A stretch of DNA of 64,000 nucleotides from Micromonospora sp. AMSO31t (GTDB lineage: Bacteria > Actinomycetota > Actinomycetes > Mycobacteriales > Micromonosporaceae). This document shows, piece after piece, positions 29,234 through 37,236 of the stretch. The position numbers were made by a program, and so were the translations under genes. Location: NCBI RefSeq assembly GCF_008868175.1, contig NZ_WBKT01000002.1:1-64000 (forward strand), given 5' to 3'. The notes under the pieces were generated by a model. It made no database searches. It saw only the letters and a list, made by a program, of their open reading frames with translations, and was not told the origin of the DNA. Position 1 is the stretch's first letter, and the number at the start of each line of letters is the position of its first letter.

Positions 29234-29357
29234 TCGAGCAACGTCATGAATGGCACGGCGGGGCCACCAGCGGGACTCAGCTTTCTGCGTACCATCGCAC
29301 CGTGAGTCGCGACTACGCCGCCCGGCTTGCACCGGGCGTTCCGATCGGGACGGACCG

Positions 29358-29539
29358 ATGAACAACGTCCGGGCGCTCATCGTCTGCGGTGTGGTCGCCG
29401 CCGTGCTGGCCACCGCTCTCATCGTGATCGGGCTGCAGGGGCAGACCGGGCTGCGGCCGGGTTTTGCATCCTCGGTGGGCTCCTCCTTCCGGTCGCGGCC
29501 GCATTCCTGGCCGAGGCGATGAAGCGGGGTGGGCCGTGA
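29358..29539 (+). pseudogene. Small two-helix membrane protein, frameshifted
   Basis: ATG 29358 starts MNNVRALIVCGVVAAVLATAL, one membrane helix. Near 29452-29462 the second helix, FCILGGLLLPVAAAFLAEAMKRGGP followed by a stop, continues in the neighbouring frame. Joined, they would form a protein of about 60 residues with two membrane segments. The minus strand also has an open frame here (from GTG 29705: DVIDEEPFPTWVRFLAAAGLAVPAV) with one hydrophobic segment, so which strand is coding is unsettled. Confidence 0.35.
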
Positions 29540-29788
29540 GCAGCCACACCGCGCCGAGTTCGCTCGCTGGCCCCGCGGCAAGCGCCAGCACGGCGGGCAC
29601 CGCCAGCCCGGCGGCGGCGAGGAAGCGGACCCACGTCGGGAAAGGCTCTTCATCGATGACGTCCTTCAGCGCACCGGGACCTTCGCGCCCGGTGTCGTCA
29701 TCCACGACATTGATGACCGACGACGCCGTTAGGTAGCCTCTTACACGCTCTGACAACGTCTGACGCCGGCGTCTGACATGGGGGATGC

Positions 29789-30829
29789 ATGGAGAACCAG
29801 CGTGCTGCGGGTGAGTTAGGTCCGGACCGCGTGGCCGCCGAGACATTCGCCGAACAGCTGCGGACACTGCGGACCGACGTGGGCAACCCGTCGTTCCGAA
29901 AGATGGCCGGGCGGTCGGGCCGGATCTCGCACACCACGCTGCACGAGGCTGCCGCTGGGACCAGGTTTCCCTCCTGGGAGACCACGCGCGAGTTCGTCCG
30001 GGCCTGCGAGGCCGACGAGGCCCAGTGGCGGTGCCGCTGGGAGGATGCCCAGCACCCAAGAACAGCCCACGCCGGTCCAGACGACGCCCAGACACCGGTC
30101 ACCACCGATGCCCAGACCGGGGCCGGCATGTCCGACGCTGTGACGACCCGCGTCGTGGCCGCCGAGACGTCCCGCGCCGCGACCGCTGCGGCGGCCGGTG
30201 GGCCCGTCGTGTCCGGAGTCACCACGTCCGCCGACCTCGTGCCGGCGGGCCCACGCGCGCTGCGGGTCGCGGAGCACCTGCCGGCGGTGCAGGACGAGGT
30301 CACGGGTGCGCGACGGCACCCCTTGCCGTGGCTCGCCGCCGCGGCGACCGTGGTGGTGGTGGCGTTGGTCGCCGCCCTGGGCTTCGCCGTCCGCGGCCGG
30401 TCGTCCCCGGGCGGCTCGGGCGCCGCAGCCGCGTCGCGGTCCCCGTCGCCGTCGGCGTTCTCGGACGCGTTGATTCCCGGGGACTCGAGCAAGTTCGTCG
30501 CCGACGTCACCATCCCCGACGGTACGCGGGTGAAGGTGAACGCCCGATTCGAAAAGGTGTGGGCGCTCAAGAACGTGGGATCGGTCGACTGGCACAACCG
30601 CTTCCTCGCGCGGACGAACCCCACCGTTGACGATGACGACTGCCAGACACCGGACCGGGTGGCGATCGGCGACACGCCGCCTGGCGAGCAGGTGATGATC
30701 AGTGTTCTGGTCACCGCGCCGATCCGCCCCGGGAAGTGCTGGGTCAGCTGGAAGATGGTCGACGAGCACGGGCAGGAGTACTTCCCCAGCCGCCGGCCGG
30801 TGTACTTCATGGTCACCGTCATCGCCTGA
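29789..30829 (+). CDS. Membrane-anchored HTH protein with NBR1-like (four-tryptophan) domain
   Basis: A 346-residue protein from ATG 29789, with GGGGGA just upstream. Residues 18-85 form an HTH-like region of the actinobacterial XRE-related type (FAEQLRTLRTD, ISHTTLHEAAAGTRFPSW). A Thr/Ala-rich linker leads to one membrane segment at 181-201 (WLAAAATVVVVALVAALGFAV), then a low-complexity Ser/Pro stretch, then an outside domain at about 233-345. That domain matches the NBR1 Ig-like FW domain: W258 (KVWALKN), W268 (VDWHN), W318 and W321 (CWVSWKMVDEHG). The HTH faces the cytosol and the FW domain the outside, a layout suited to a one-component transmembrane sensor. It precedes three secreted cell-wall genes. 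Confidence 0.85.
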   Translation: MENQRAAGELGPDRVAAETFAEQLRTLRTDVGNPSFRKMAGRSGRISHTTLHEAAAGTRFPSWETTREFVRACEADEAQWRCRWEDAQHPRTAHAGPDDAQTPVTTDAQTGAGMSDAVTTRVVAAETSRAATAAAAGGPVVSGVTTSADLVPAGPRALRVAEHLPAVQDEVTGARRHPLPWLAAAATVVVVALVAALGFAVRGRSSPGGSGAAAASRSPSPSAFSDALIPGDSSKFVADVTIPDGTRVKVNARFEKVWALKNVGSVDWHNRFLARTNPTVDDDDCQTPDRVAIGDTPPGEQVMISVLVTAPIRPGKCWVSWKMVDEHGQEYFPSRRPVYFMVTVIA

Positions 30830-30837
30830 GCGCGCCT

Positions 30838-30870
30838 GGCGGCGGCCGCGGTCAAGCCCGCAGCGCCGCC
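30838..30870 (+). terminator. Possible terminator after the NBR1-domain gene
   Basis: GGCGGCG at 30838-30844 can pair with CGCCGCC at 30864-30870, with a smaller inner GCGG/CCGC stem. It starts nine bases after the stop. The stem is interrupted, so confidence is low. Confidence 0.35.
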
Positions 30871-31093
30871 GCCCCGGTCGGTCTGCCGGATCCGGGGTCG
30901 CCCCGATCGGTGTCAGCGTGCGACCGCTCGATGTCAGCCGCGGGTGCCGCCCAACCTGACAACACCGCATCCATCGAGGTCGGTGACGGCCTGACGGATC
31001 TGACAGGGCAGCGGGGGTACCGAACAGCACGTCTCTTCTCGCAGGGTGAGGTCCGTTCCGAACGAGACTCACCAGCTACGAGGAGGACCGAAC

Positions 31094-31957
31094 TTGCGCC
31101 GTCCCTGGTTACCCGTCGGGCTCGCCGCGCTCTGCGTGGCCGTCGGCGTCCCGGCCCATGCGTGGGCCGCGACATCCGGCGCCACAGCGCAGCGGACCGT
31201 CGCCACGGCCGCGCGGCCTGTCGTGGACATGGAGGCCACCGTCCTGGCCGCCCAGATCGACCCCCGCCGTGCCGACAACACACTGACCCCGGGCGCGAAG
31301 AGTTCGGTGCTCGCCGTGGAGCAGGCGCTCCAGGCTTCGAACCTGCTGAACGCGCAGTGGGTCGACGGCTACTTCGGCACCCAGACCGTCTCGGCGTACG
31401 CGGCCTACCAGCGCTCGCTCGGCTACACCGGCCTGGCCGCGAACGGGCTGCCCGGCACGACGTCACTGACGAAGCTCGGGCTCAACCGGTACACCGTCAG
31501 CAAGACGATCGGCCCGGGCGCGAAGGTCCAGCGTGACGGGTACGTCGTCAACGCCCGCACCCAGGCGATGCTGGCCGAGGCCCAGCGTCTGCTCGGCTAC
31601 ACCCTGGTGCTCGAGCAGGGCTCGTACAACCCCGGGGGCGACCCGACCTCGGCCGGTACGCACGACGGCGGGGGTGTCGTGGACATCGCGGTCACCGGCA
31701 TGACCGCGGCCAAGCGCACCGCCGTCGCCCGGGCTCTGCGCCGGGTCGGCTTCGCCGCCTGGGTCCGTGACCCCAGTCAGGGTGACTGGCCGTGGCACAT
31801 CCACGCCGCGGCGATCAACGACACCGACCTGTCCAGCCAGGCGCAGCACCAGGTCGGCGACTACTACCTCGGCATGAACGGCCTGGCCAACCGTGGCCCG
31901 GACGACGGTCCCCAGGTTCCGATCATGACCTGGGAGCAGTACCAGCGCGGGCAGTGA
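31094..31957 (+). CDS. Secreted peptidoglycan-binding, M15-like zinc peptidase
   Basis: The start is TTG 31094, fixed by AGGAGG at 31081-31086 with seven bases spacing. The 287-residue product has a signal peptide (cleavage after AHAWA), a peptidoglycan-binding helical module at about 70-135 (VLAVEQALQASNLL, GYFGTQTVSAYAAYQRS) and a C-terminal domain with a zinc motif of the M15 type: H190 x6 D197 (GTHDGGGVVD) and H235-I-H237 (PWHIHAA). Family knowledge suggests a D,D-carboxypeptidase or related cell-wall peptidase; an additional catalytic Glu is not certain. It lies between the NBR1-domain regulator and two other secreted enzymes in one direction. Confidence 0.8.
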   Translation: MRRPWLPVGLAALCVAVGVPAHAWAATSGATAQRTVATAARPVVDMEATVLAAQIDPRRADNTLTPGAKSSVLAVEQALQASNLLNAQWVDGYFGTQTVSAYAAYQRSLGYTGLAANGLPGTTSLTKLGLNRYTVSKTIGPGAKVQRDGYVVNARTQAMLAEAQRLLGYTLVLEQGSYNPGGDPTSAGTHDGGGVVDIAVTGMTAAKRTAVARALRRVGFAAWVRDPSQGDWPWHIHAAAINDTDLSSQAQHQVGDYYLGMNGLANRGPDDGPQVPIMTWEQYQRGQ

Positions 31958-32009
31958 CCCGCAGCCGACCCGATCCACCACCATCGCTCACTGTCCACGA
32001 GAGGACACC

Positions 32010-32789
32010 ATGAACATCCGCAAGAACCTCGCCGTCGTCGGCGCAGCGCTCGCCGTGACCACCTCCATCCTGACCGTCGCCTCGCCGGCGCAGGCGGCGT
32101 CCCGCGACGGAGTCTGCGACAGCGGCGAATTCTGCTACTTCTACAACAGCAACTACGCCGGCTCCATCTCGGACTTCACCGGGTCGATTGAGGACTACGG
32201 CACGACGCAGCCGTCCTGCTACGAGTTCAAGGGCGCGGGCGCAGGCCAGGGCCTGTGCGTGAAGAACAACGCCGCGTCGGTGTGGAACCGCACCAGCAAG
32301 ACCGTGGTGGTCTACTTCAACAGCAACTTCGCCGGTGCGAGCCAGTCGTTCGCGGCCGGGGCGAAGGCCAACCTCAACGCGACGTTGAAGAACAACAACG
32401 CCTCGCACAACATCGGCGGCACCAGCGGCACCTACCCGGCCGACCCGCGCGCCGCCGAGGCCGTCGCGTTCGCGAAGGCACGCCTCGGGCACACCGACTG
32501 GAACAACCAGTGCGAGCTGTTCGTCGAGCGGGCGTTCGGCACCAGCGGGCGGTTCGCCACGGCCCGCACGCACTACCAGTGGCAGAAGGACAACGGGCGC
32601 ATTCACACCGGCTCGGTGCCGCCCGCCGGAACGGCGGTGTTCTTCACGTCCACCACGTCGGCCGGGCACGTCATGCTCTCCATCGGCGGCAACAGCGCCA
32701 TCAGCACCGGGCCGACCGTCTACCAGACCAACACGTTCCGGGACCGGTCCGACTACCTGGGCTGGGCCTACGTCCCCAGCGGCTGGTGA
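32010..32789 (+). CDS. Secreted I36-domain protein with NlpC/P60- or CHAP-like cysteine peptidase domain
   Basis: A 259-residue exported protein; ATG 32010 follows GAGAGGA, and the signal peptide ends at SPAQAAS. Residues about 31-135 are a peptidase-inhibitor-I36-like beta module (CDSGEFCYFYNSN, VWNRTSKTVVVYFNSNFAG) with four Cys. The rest is a papain-fold amidase: C168 in NNQCELFVERAFG and H220 in SAGHVMLSIGG are the likely Cys/His pair. Probably a cell-wall hydrolase tethered by the I36 module. Six bases separate it from a paralogous gene that has the same I36 module. Confidence 0.85.
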   Translation: MNIRKNLAVVGAALAVTTSILTVASPAQAASRDGVCDSGEFCYFYNSNYAGSISDFTGSIEDYGTTQPSCYEFKGAGAGQGLCVKNNAASVWNRTSKTVVVYFNSNFAGASQSFAAGAKANLNATLKNNNASHNIGGTSGTYPADPRAAEAVAFAKARLGHTDWNNQCELFVERAFGTSGRFATARTHYQWQKDNGRIHTGSVPPAGTAVFFTSTTSAGHVMLSIGGNSAISTGPTVYQTNTFRDRSDYLGWAYVPSGW

Positions 32790-32795
32790 CCCGGC

Positions 32796-33728
32796 ATGCG
32801 GATGACCTTCCTGAAGAAGTTTTCGGCCACTCTGGCCGTCCTGATGGTGGCGCTCGTCGGCGTTACGGTGGCGCCGGGCGCGGCGTCCGCCGCCGCCCGC
32901 GACGGGGGCTGCGACAGCGGCGAGTTCTGCTACTACTACAACAGCAACCAGGCCGGCTCGGTCTCCGACTTCACCGACTCCCTGGACGACTACGGCACGA
33001 CCCAGCCGACCTGCTACGACTTCAAGGGCGCGGGCGCCGGCCAGGGCGTGTGCGTGAAGAACAACGCCGCGTCGGTGTGGAACCGCACCGGCAAGACCGT
33101 GCGGGTCTACTTCAACAGCAACTTCGCCGGTGCGAGCCAGGACTTCGCCGCCGGGGCGAAGGGCAACCTCAACGCCACGCTGAAGAACAACAACGCCTCG
33201 CACGAACTGCTGAGCGGGCCGACGGGCTGCAGCACGGACGGCACCAACAGCAAGCTGCCGAGCACCATCCTGGTCTACCGGGTCAGTCTCGGGCGGGTCG
33301 ACCGGGTCGACTTCAAGACGTACGTCAAGAACGTCCTCCCGAACGAGTGGGTCCCGAGCTGGCCGAGCGCCTCGCTGGAGTCCGGCGCCGTAGCCGTCAA
33401 GAGCTACGGCTGGTACTGGGCGCTGCACTCGACCCGCAAGACCCCCGGCGGTCAGTGCTACGACGTCCGTGACGACACCGGCGACCAGGTCTACCGGCCG
33501 TCGTCGACGCAGGCGTCGACGTCCGCCGCGGTGGACCGCACCTGGTCCACCCGGATGACCCGCAGCGGCAACATCCTGCAGGCGCACTACTGCGCGACCA
33601 CGACCGCGTGCGGTGGCTGGGTGACCGGGGACTGGCTGTCGCAGTACGGCTCGCGTGATCTCGCGAACTCGGGCAAGAGCTACCAGGCGATCTTGCGCTA
33701 CTACTACAGCGACGTGGTCATCTCCTGA
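32796..33728 (+). CDS. Secreted I36-domain protein with SpoIID/LytB domain
   Basis: A 310-residue exported protein, start ATG 32796 or 32802. After the signal peptide (ends APGAASAAA) comes an I36 module more than 80% identical by eye to that in the previous gene. The C-terminal domain is SpoIID/LytB: ILVYRVSLGRVDRVDFKTYVKNVLPNEW with catalytic Glu candidate E184, then SLESGAVAVKSYGWYWAL. SpoIID enzymes cleave the glycan of peptidoglycan lacking peptide stems (lytic transglycosylase). So the two tandem proteins share a targeting module and together could attack stem peptides and glycan. Followed by a strong hairpin. Confidence 0.9.
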   Translation: MRMTFLKKFSATLAVLMVALVGVTVAPGAASAAARDGGCDSGEFCYYYNSNQAGSVSDFTDSLDDYGTTQPTCYDFKGAGAGQGVCVKNNAASVWNRTGKTVRVYFNSNFAGASQDFAAGAKGNLNATLKNNNASHELLSGPTGCSTDGTNSKLPSTILVYRVSLGRVDRVDFKTYVKNVLPNEWVPSWPSASLESGAVAVKSYGWYWALHSTRKTPGGQCYDVRDDTGDQVYRPSSTQASTSAAVDRTWSTRMTRSGNILQAHYCATTTACGGWVTGDWLSQYGSRDLANSGKSYQAILRYYYSDVVIS

Positions 33729-33742
33729 CCTCCCGCGCGAAC

Positions 33743-33778
33743 CGTGCCGTCCGCCGCAGATCCGCGGCGGACGGCACG
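33743..33778 (+). terminator. Strong intrinsic terminator of the cell-wall gene cluster
   Basis: A perfect 15-bp stem (CGTGCCGTCCGCCGC and complement) with loop AGATCC, 14 bases after the stop of the SpoIID-domain gene. It separates this cluster from the opposing alpha/beta hydrolase gene and could serve both strands. Confidence 0.85.
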
Positions 33779-33887
33779 CTCGTGGCTGCGGCACGTCTCG
33801 GCCCCACCCGTCGCCGCGCGGCGACGCGGCTACCGTCTCGGCGTACGCGGCACCCTGGCCACTGAGTGGGCCTGCCGGAGGACGTTC

Positions 33888-33929
33888 GTCGACCAGCTGC
33901 CTGTCACCAACCAACGTGCTGGCCGGCTA
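33888..33929 (+). repeat. Imperfect repeat, left copy (related to 35080-35115)
   Basis: GACCAGCTGCCTGTCACC ... ACGTGCTGGCCGGCTAC resembles GACCAGCCGCCTCTCACC ... ACGTCATGGCCGGATAC at 35083-35115. Ignoring a 4-base insertion, both encode on the plus strand RRT-[FS]-[VA]-DQ-[LP]-P-[VL]-TNV-[LM]-AGY. They look like two 3' ends of a related coding element. Confidence 0.5.
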
Positions 33930-34772
33930 CGCCTGGAGCGCGAGCATCGCCGCCGCGACCTCACCGGCGGCCGCATCGGGGATCGCCGTCGCGGCCCGTT
34001 CGAGCACGAGCAGCCGCGCACCAGGGATCTCGCGCGCGAGCGCCTCGCCGTTGCCGACAGGGAAGAACGGGTCGCGCCGACCGTGCACCACCAGCGTCGG
34101 GATCGCGAGCTCGGACAGGCGCTCGCGCCAGCGCGGCGTGCAGTCGAGCTTGGCGAACACCATGCCCAGGTGGTTGGCCATCTGCACCGTGGGCTCCGTG
34201 CCCGGCGTGCGGTCCCATCTGCGCTCGGCGGTCACGCGCGCGGCGGCCGGGTCGTCACCGAGGATCTCCGCGCCTTCGGCGGCGAACTCGGCCACCGCGG
34301 CCCGGTCGGACCAGTCCGGCATCGATCGCGAGAACAACCGCTTCATCGTCTCGACGTCATGGTCCGGCAGGTCGTCGTCGACCGGGCCCGGAGCGACCGG
34401 CCGCGTGCCGACGAGGGTGAGCGCCGAGAACGCGTCCGGGTGGTCGAGCACGGCGACCTGGGCGACCATCCCGCCGACGCCGATGCCCGCCAGGTGCGCC
34501 GGCCGATCGTCGAGTTCGTGGGCGAGCGCCGCGGCGTCGGCCGCGAGATCGCGCAGCGTGTACGCCGGCGCGTCCGGGTCGACGGTGGTCGACGCCCCGG
34601 AATCGCGCAGGTCGTACCGCACAACGTGGCGCCCGCCGCGCGCGAGCGCCTCGCAGAGCGCGTCGGGCCAGGAGAGCATGGTTGTGCCGCCCGCGAGCAG
34701 AACGAGCGGCGCCGCCGTGTCACCGAAGTGCTCGACCCCGAGCGTGACGCCGTCCGCCTCGACCGTCGTCAT
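33927..34772 (-). CDS. Alpha/beta hydrolase fold protein lacking catalytic Ser and His
   Basis: A 281-residue protein from ATG 34772 (MTTVEADGVTLGVEHFG). Overall it follows the alpha/beta hydrolase pattern of the SWPD...RYDLRDSGAST class, with the acid residue region HGRRDPFFPV. However the nucleophile elbow, normally GxSxGG, reads GIGVGGMVAQ, so Ser is Gly, and the catalytic His near the C-terminus (usually GHxxP) reads AATAIPDA. The protein should therefore be inactive as a hydrolase and may bind a ligand or be decaying. It is not frameshifted. Confidence 0.8.
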   Translation of the reverse strand: MTTVEADGVTLGVEHFGDTAAPLVLLAGGTTMLSWPDALCEALARGGRHVVRYDLRDSGASTTVDPDAPAYTLRDLAADAAALAHELDDRPAHLAGIGVGGMVAQVAVLDHPDAFSALTLVGTRPVAPGPVDDDLPDHDVETMKRLFSRSMPDWSDRAAVAEFAAEGAEILGDDPAAARVTAERRWDRTPGTEPTVQMANHLGMVFAKLDCTPRWRERLSELAIPTLVVHGRRDPFFPVGNGEALAREIPGARLLVLERAATAIPDAAAGEVAAAMLALQA

Positions 34773-34794
34773 CACGCCTCCGCCGTCGCGATGC

Positions 34795-35120
34795 CGCCGC
34801 CGAACGTGGGGAACGAGTGGACCGTCGGATACATCAGGGACCTCCAGGGCGGCGTCGTGGACCGGTGGCGCGGGGACGGCGGCACAAGCTACGCGTCCCC
34901 ATCGGTCGTCTGCGTCGCGTCGTACGACGAGACTGGGGTTGGCGCTCAGAGATGGACCGCTGGCGGGGCGGAAACTCATCGGGCCCCGTCCGCAAGGGAA
35001 CGATGACCGCGCAGCCGCCGTTGCCCAGCCTCGAGCAGTGCAACGGGCCACGACGTCACACCGCACTCGCCGGACTTCTGCCGACCAGCCGCCTCTCACC
35101 AACGTCATGGCCGGATACAA
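34795..35120. other. Intergenic stretch with right repeat copy
   Basis: No gene supported. Its right end (35080-35115) is the partner of the repeat at 33888-33929; both copies directly follow the stop codons of minus-strand genes. An open plus-strand frame across the region is explained by high GC. Confidence 0.4.
35080..35115 (+). repeat. Imperfect repeat, right copy
   Basis: Partner of 33888-33929, same orientation, 1.2 kb away. In the plus frame it ends ADQPPLTNVMAGYN and a stop, resembling the end of a lost coding sequence. Confidence 0.5.
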
Positions 35121-35735
35121 CTAACTCCCTGCGGGCACCTGGTCCGTGACGTCGGCGTAGCCGACCTTGCCCGGGGCCGCCCTGGGCGCGTAGATCACGC
35201 GGATCACTCCCGTCGGGAAGGCCTCCGTCGCCGTCACCCTGAAGTGGTACGGCATGTCGCCGTCGTCGAACAGCTTGCGGCCCTTGCGCGCCGCCACCGG
35301 ATGCACGAGCAGGCGCAGTTCGTCGACCAGGCCGGCGGAGAGCAGTTGCTGGACCACGGAGATCGACCCGGGGACGAGGATGCCTTTGCTGCCGGCATCG
35401 GCCTTGAGCGCGGCGACCGCGTCGAGCAGATCGCCCTTGATCAGCTCGGAGTTGCGCCAGGAGAACTCCAGCGGCTGGCGCGAGACGACCACCTTGCGCA
35501 TGTCCCCGAGTTGCTTGGCGAAGACGGCGTCGTCGCCACCCGCGGCCTCGCGCTCGGGCCACGCCCCGGCGAAGCTGTCGTAGGTCTCGCGGCCGATGAG
35601 CAGCACGTCGGCGCTGTCGTAGTCCTCGCCGACGGCGCGGCCCATGTTCTCGTCGAAGTACGGGAAGTGCCAGTCCGGGTCGATCTCGGCCACACCGTCG
35701 GCCGAGATGAACAGTGTGGAGATGACCTTTGCCAT
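35121..35735 (-). CDS. Dihydrofolate reductase family protein (RibD C-terminal-like)
   Basis: A 204-residue cytosolic reductase-fold protein; ATG 35735 follows GGAAGGGA. It has the common layout: FISADGVAEIDPDW at the start, GEDYDSADVLLIGRETYDSFAGAWP (NADP-binding side), KVVVSRQPLEFSW, and ILVPGSISVVQQLLSAGLVDELRLLVHPV. Actinomycetes carry many such paralogues of unknown substrate. It does not replace folate-pathway DHFR by sequence alone. Confidence 0.88.
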   Translation of the reverse strand: MAKVISTLFISADGVAEIDPDWHFPYFDENMGRAVGEDYDSADVLLIGRETYDSFAGAWPEREAAGGDDAVFAKQLGDMRKVVVSRQPLEFSWRNSELIKGDLLDAVAALKADAGSKGILVPGSISVVQQLLSAGLVDELRLLVHPVAARKGRKLFDDGDMPYHFRVTATEAFPTGVIRVIYAPRAAPGKVGYADVTDQVPAGS

Positions 35736-36047
35736 CGGGCGGTCCCTTCCAGTCAGTGGTGTCGACAGGTAGACCGCCGCAGCATCTCAGAATCATCGGC
35801 CGGCCAGTGACCAACCCGCCGACCGACCGCGGGGCGCGGACGACGCCGCGCACGCAGCGGAACCGGAATCGTGTTCGGGTTATCCCGACCGCGCCGCGCG
35901 GCGCCGAGGGCGGCAGCCATCGCTCACCGGGCGGTCACGACCGAAAGATCGCCGTGAGCGGGTATGACGCGATGGCGAGCCCGTGCCGGGCAGGTGCCCG
36001 TAGCCTGTCATGAGGCGAGGACGGTGCGGGGGGTCCGGAGGACGTCG
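35736..36047. other. Intergenic region upstream of ltrA
   Basis: Divergent promoter region between the DHFR-like gene and the first ltrA gene. Apart from the ribosome binding site GGAGGA near 36037 I see no recognisable signal. Confidence 0.3.
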
Positions 36048-37233
36048 ATGGTGACCGAAGGCGACGCCAACGCGGCGACTCCGACGCCACGGGACCCCGG
36101 CCGCCCGGCGTTCCTGGAACTCTTCTTCGATCTGGCGTACGTCTTTGCGCTGATCTCCCTGGTCAGGACGCTCGCCGCCGACGTGAGCTGGACCGGCGTC
36201 GGCGAGACGCTGGTCCTGCTGCTCGCGTTCACCCTGGTCTGGGCGGTGACCACGTGGGCTGCCGACACCCTGGACCTGATGCGGCCCGCGGTCCAGGTGC
36301 AGTTCATCGGGGTGGCGGCCGGCAGCCTGCTGCTGGCGGCCGCGGCACCCGCCGCCTACGACGGGCGCGGCCTGCTCTTCGCGCTCAGCTACTTGGCGAT
36401 CCACCTCGGTTCGAGCATCTACTACCTCCTGCTCCGGCCGAGCGCGAACGAGCCGGTCCGCAGCGGCCGGATCTTGTTCTGGTACACGATCGCCGCCGTC
36501 GGCTGGATCGGCGGCGCGCTGGCCACCGGCCCCACCCGCCTCCTGCTCTGGGCCGCGACCGTCGCCATGGAGTACGTCGCCGCCTCGCTCGGCTGGCCGC
36601 TGCCCAAGCACGGGCGGTCGCAGCCGCAGGAGTGGCGGCTGGTCGGCGAGCGGGTGGCCGAACGGTACCGGCAGTTCGTCATCATCGCGCTCGGCGCGTC
36701 CATCTTCGTCATCGGGACGACCTTCAGCTTGAGCGACTACACCGCGGACCGGGCGTGGGCGCTGCTGGTGGTGTTCGCGATCGTGGTGCTGGCCTGGCGG
36801 ATCTACATCTACCGGGCCGGCGAGCTGCTGACCGAGGCCATCGCGCGATCGGCGAACCCGTCACTGCTCACGCAGTCCGCCGCGGTCACTCACCTGATCA
36901 TGGTGGCGGGCATCGGCGGCATCGGTCACGAGTCACCTCGTCGTGATGCGTCCCTTCGGGGAGACGCCGCCCTCGTGGGCTGCGGTCATCCTCGGCGGGC
37001 CGGTGCTGTTCCTGGTCGGTCGCGGAGTGCTGGACTACACGGTGTTCGGTCGGATATCCCGGTCCCGGCTGGCCGGGCTGGTCCTCCTGGCCGGCGCGGC
37101 GCCGGCCGCGGGCCTGCTGCCGCCGGTCGTGGTCGCGCTGCTCGCCATGAGCGTCCTGGCCCTGGTCGCGGCGGCGAACCTGGTCAGCACCCACCGGCAC
37201 GCCCGCGCGCCGATGCCACCGGCGCTCGGGTGA
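36048..37233 (+). pseudogene. ltrA family (low temperature requirement protein A) membrane protein, frameshifted
   Basis: ATG 36048 follows GGAGGA with six bases spacing. The first part has the LtrA opening FLELFFDLAYVFAL and many hydrophobic helices, up to HLIMVAGIGGIGH near 36929. The rest (SHLVVMRPFGETPPSWAAVILGGPVLFLVGR ... HARAPMPPALG) continues one base out of frame to 37233. Joined, the protein would be about 394 residues with about ten membrane helices, a normal LtrA size. The extra or missing base lies in GGTCACGAGTC, not in a homopolymer. Function of the family is poorly known. Confidence 0.8.
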
Positions 37234-37236
37234 CCG

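Noticed and set aside
33655-35124. Long plus-strand open frame across the alpha/beta hydrolase.
   Set aside because: Ser/Arg/Thr-rich, no family features, and the opposite strand encodes a recognisable fold. Only its extreme 3' end is of interest as a repeat.
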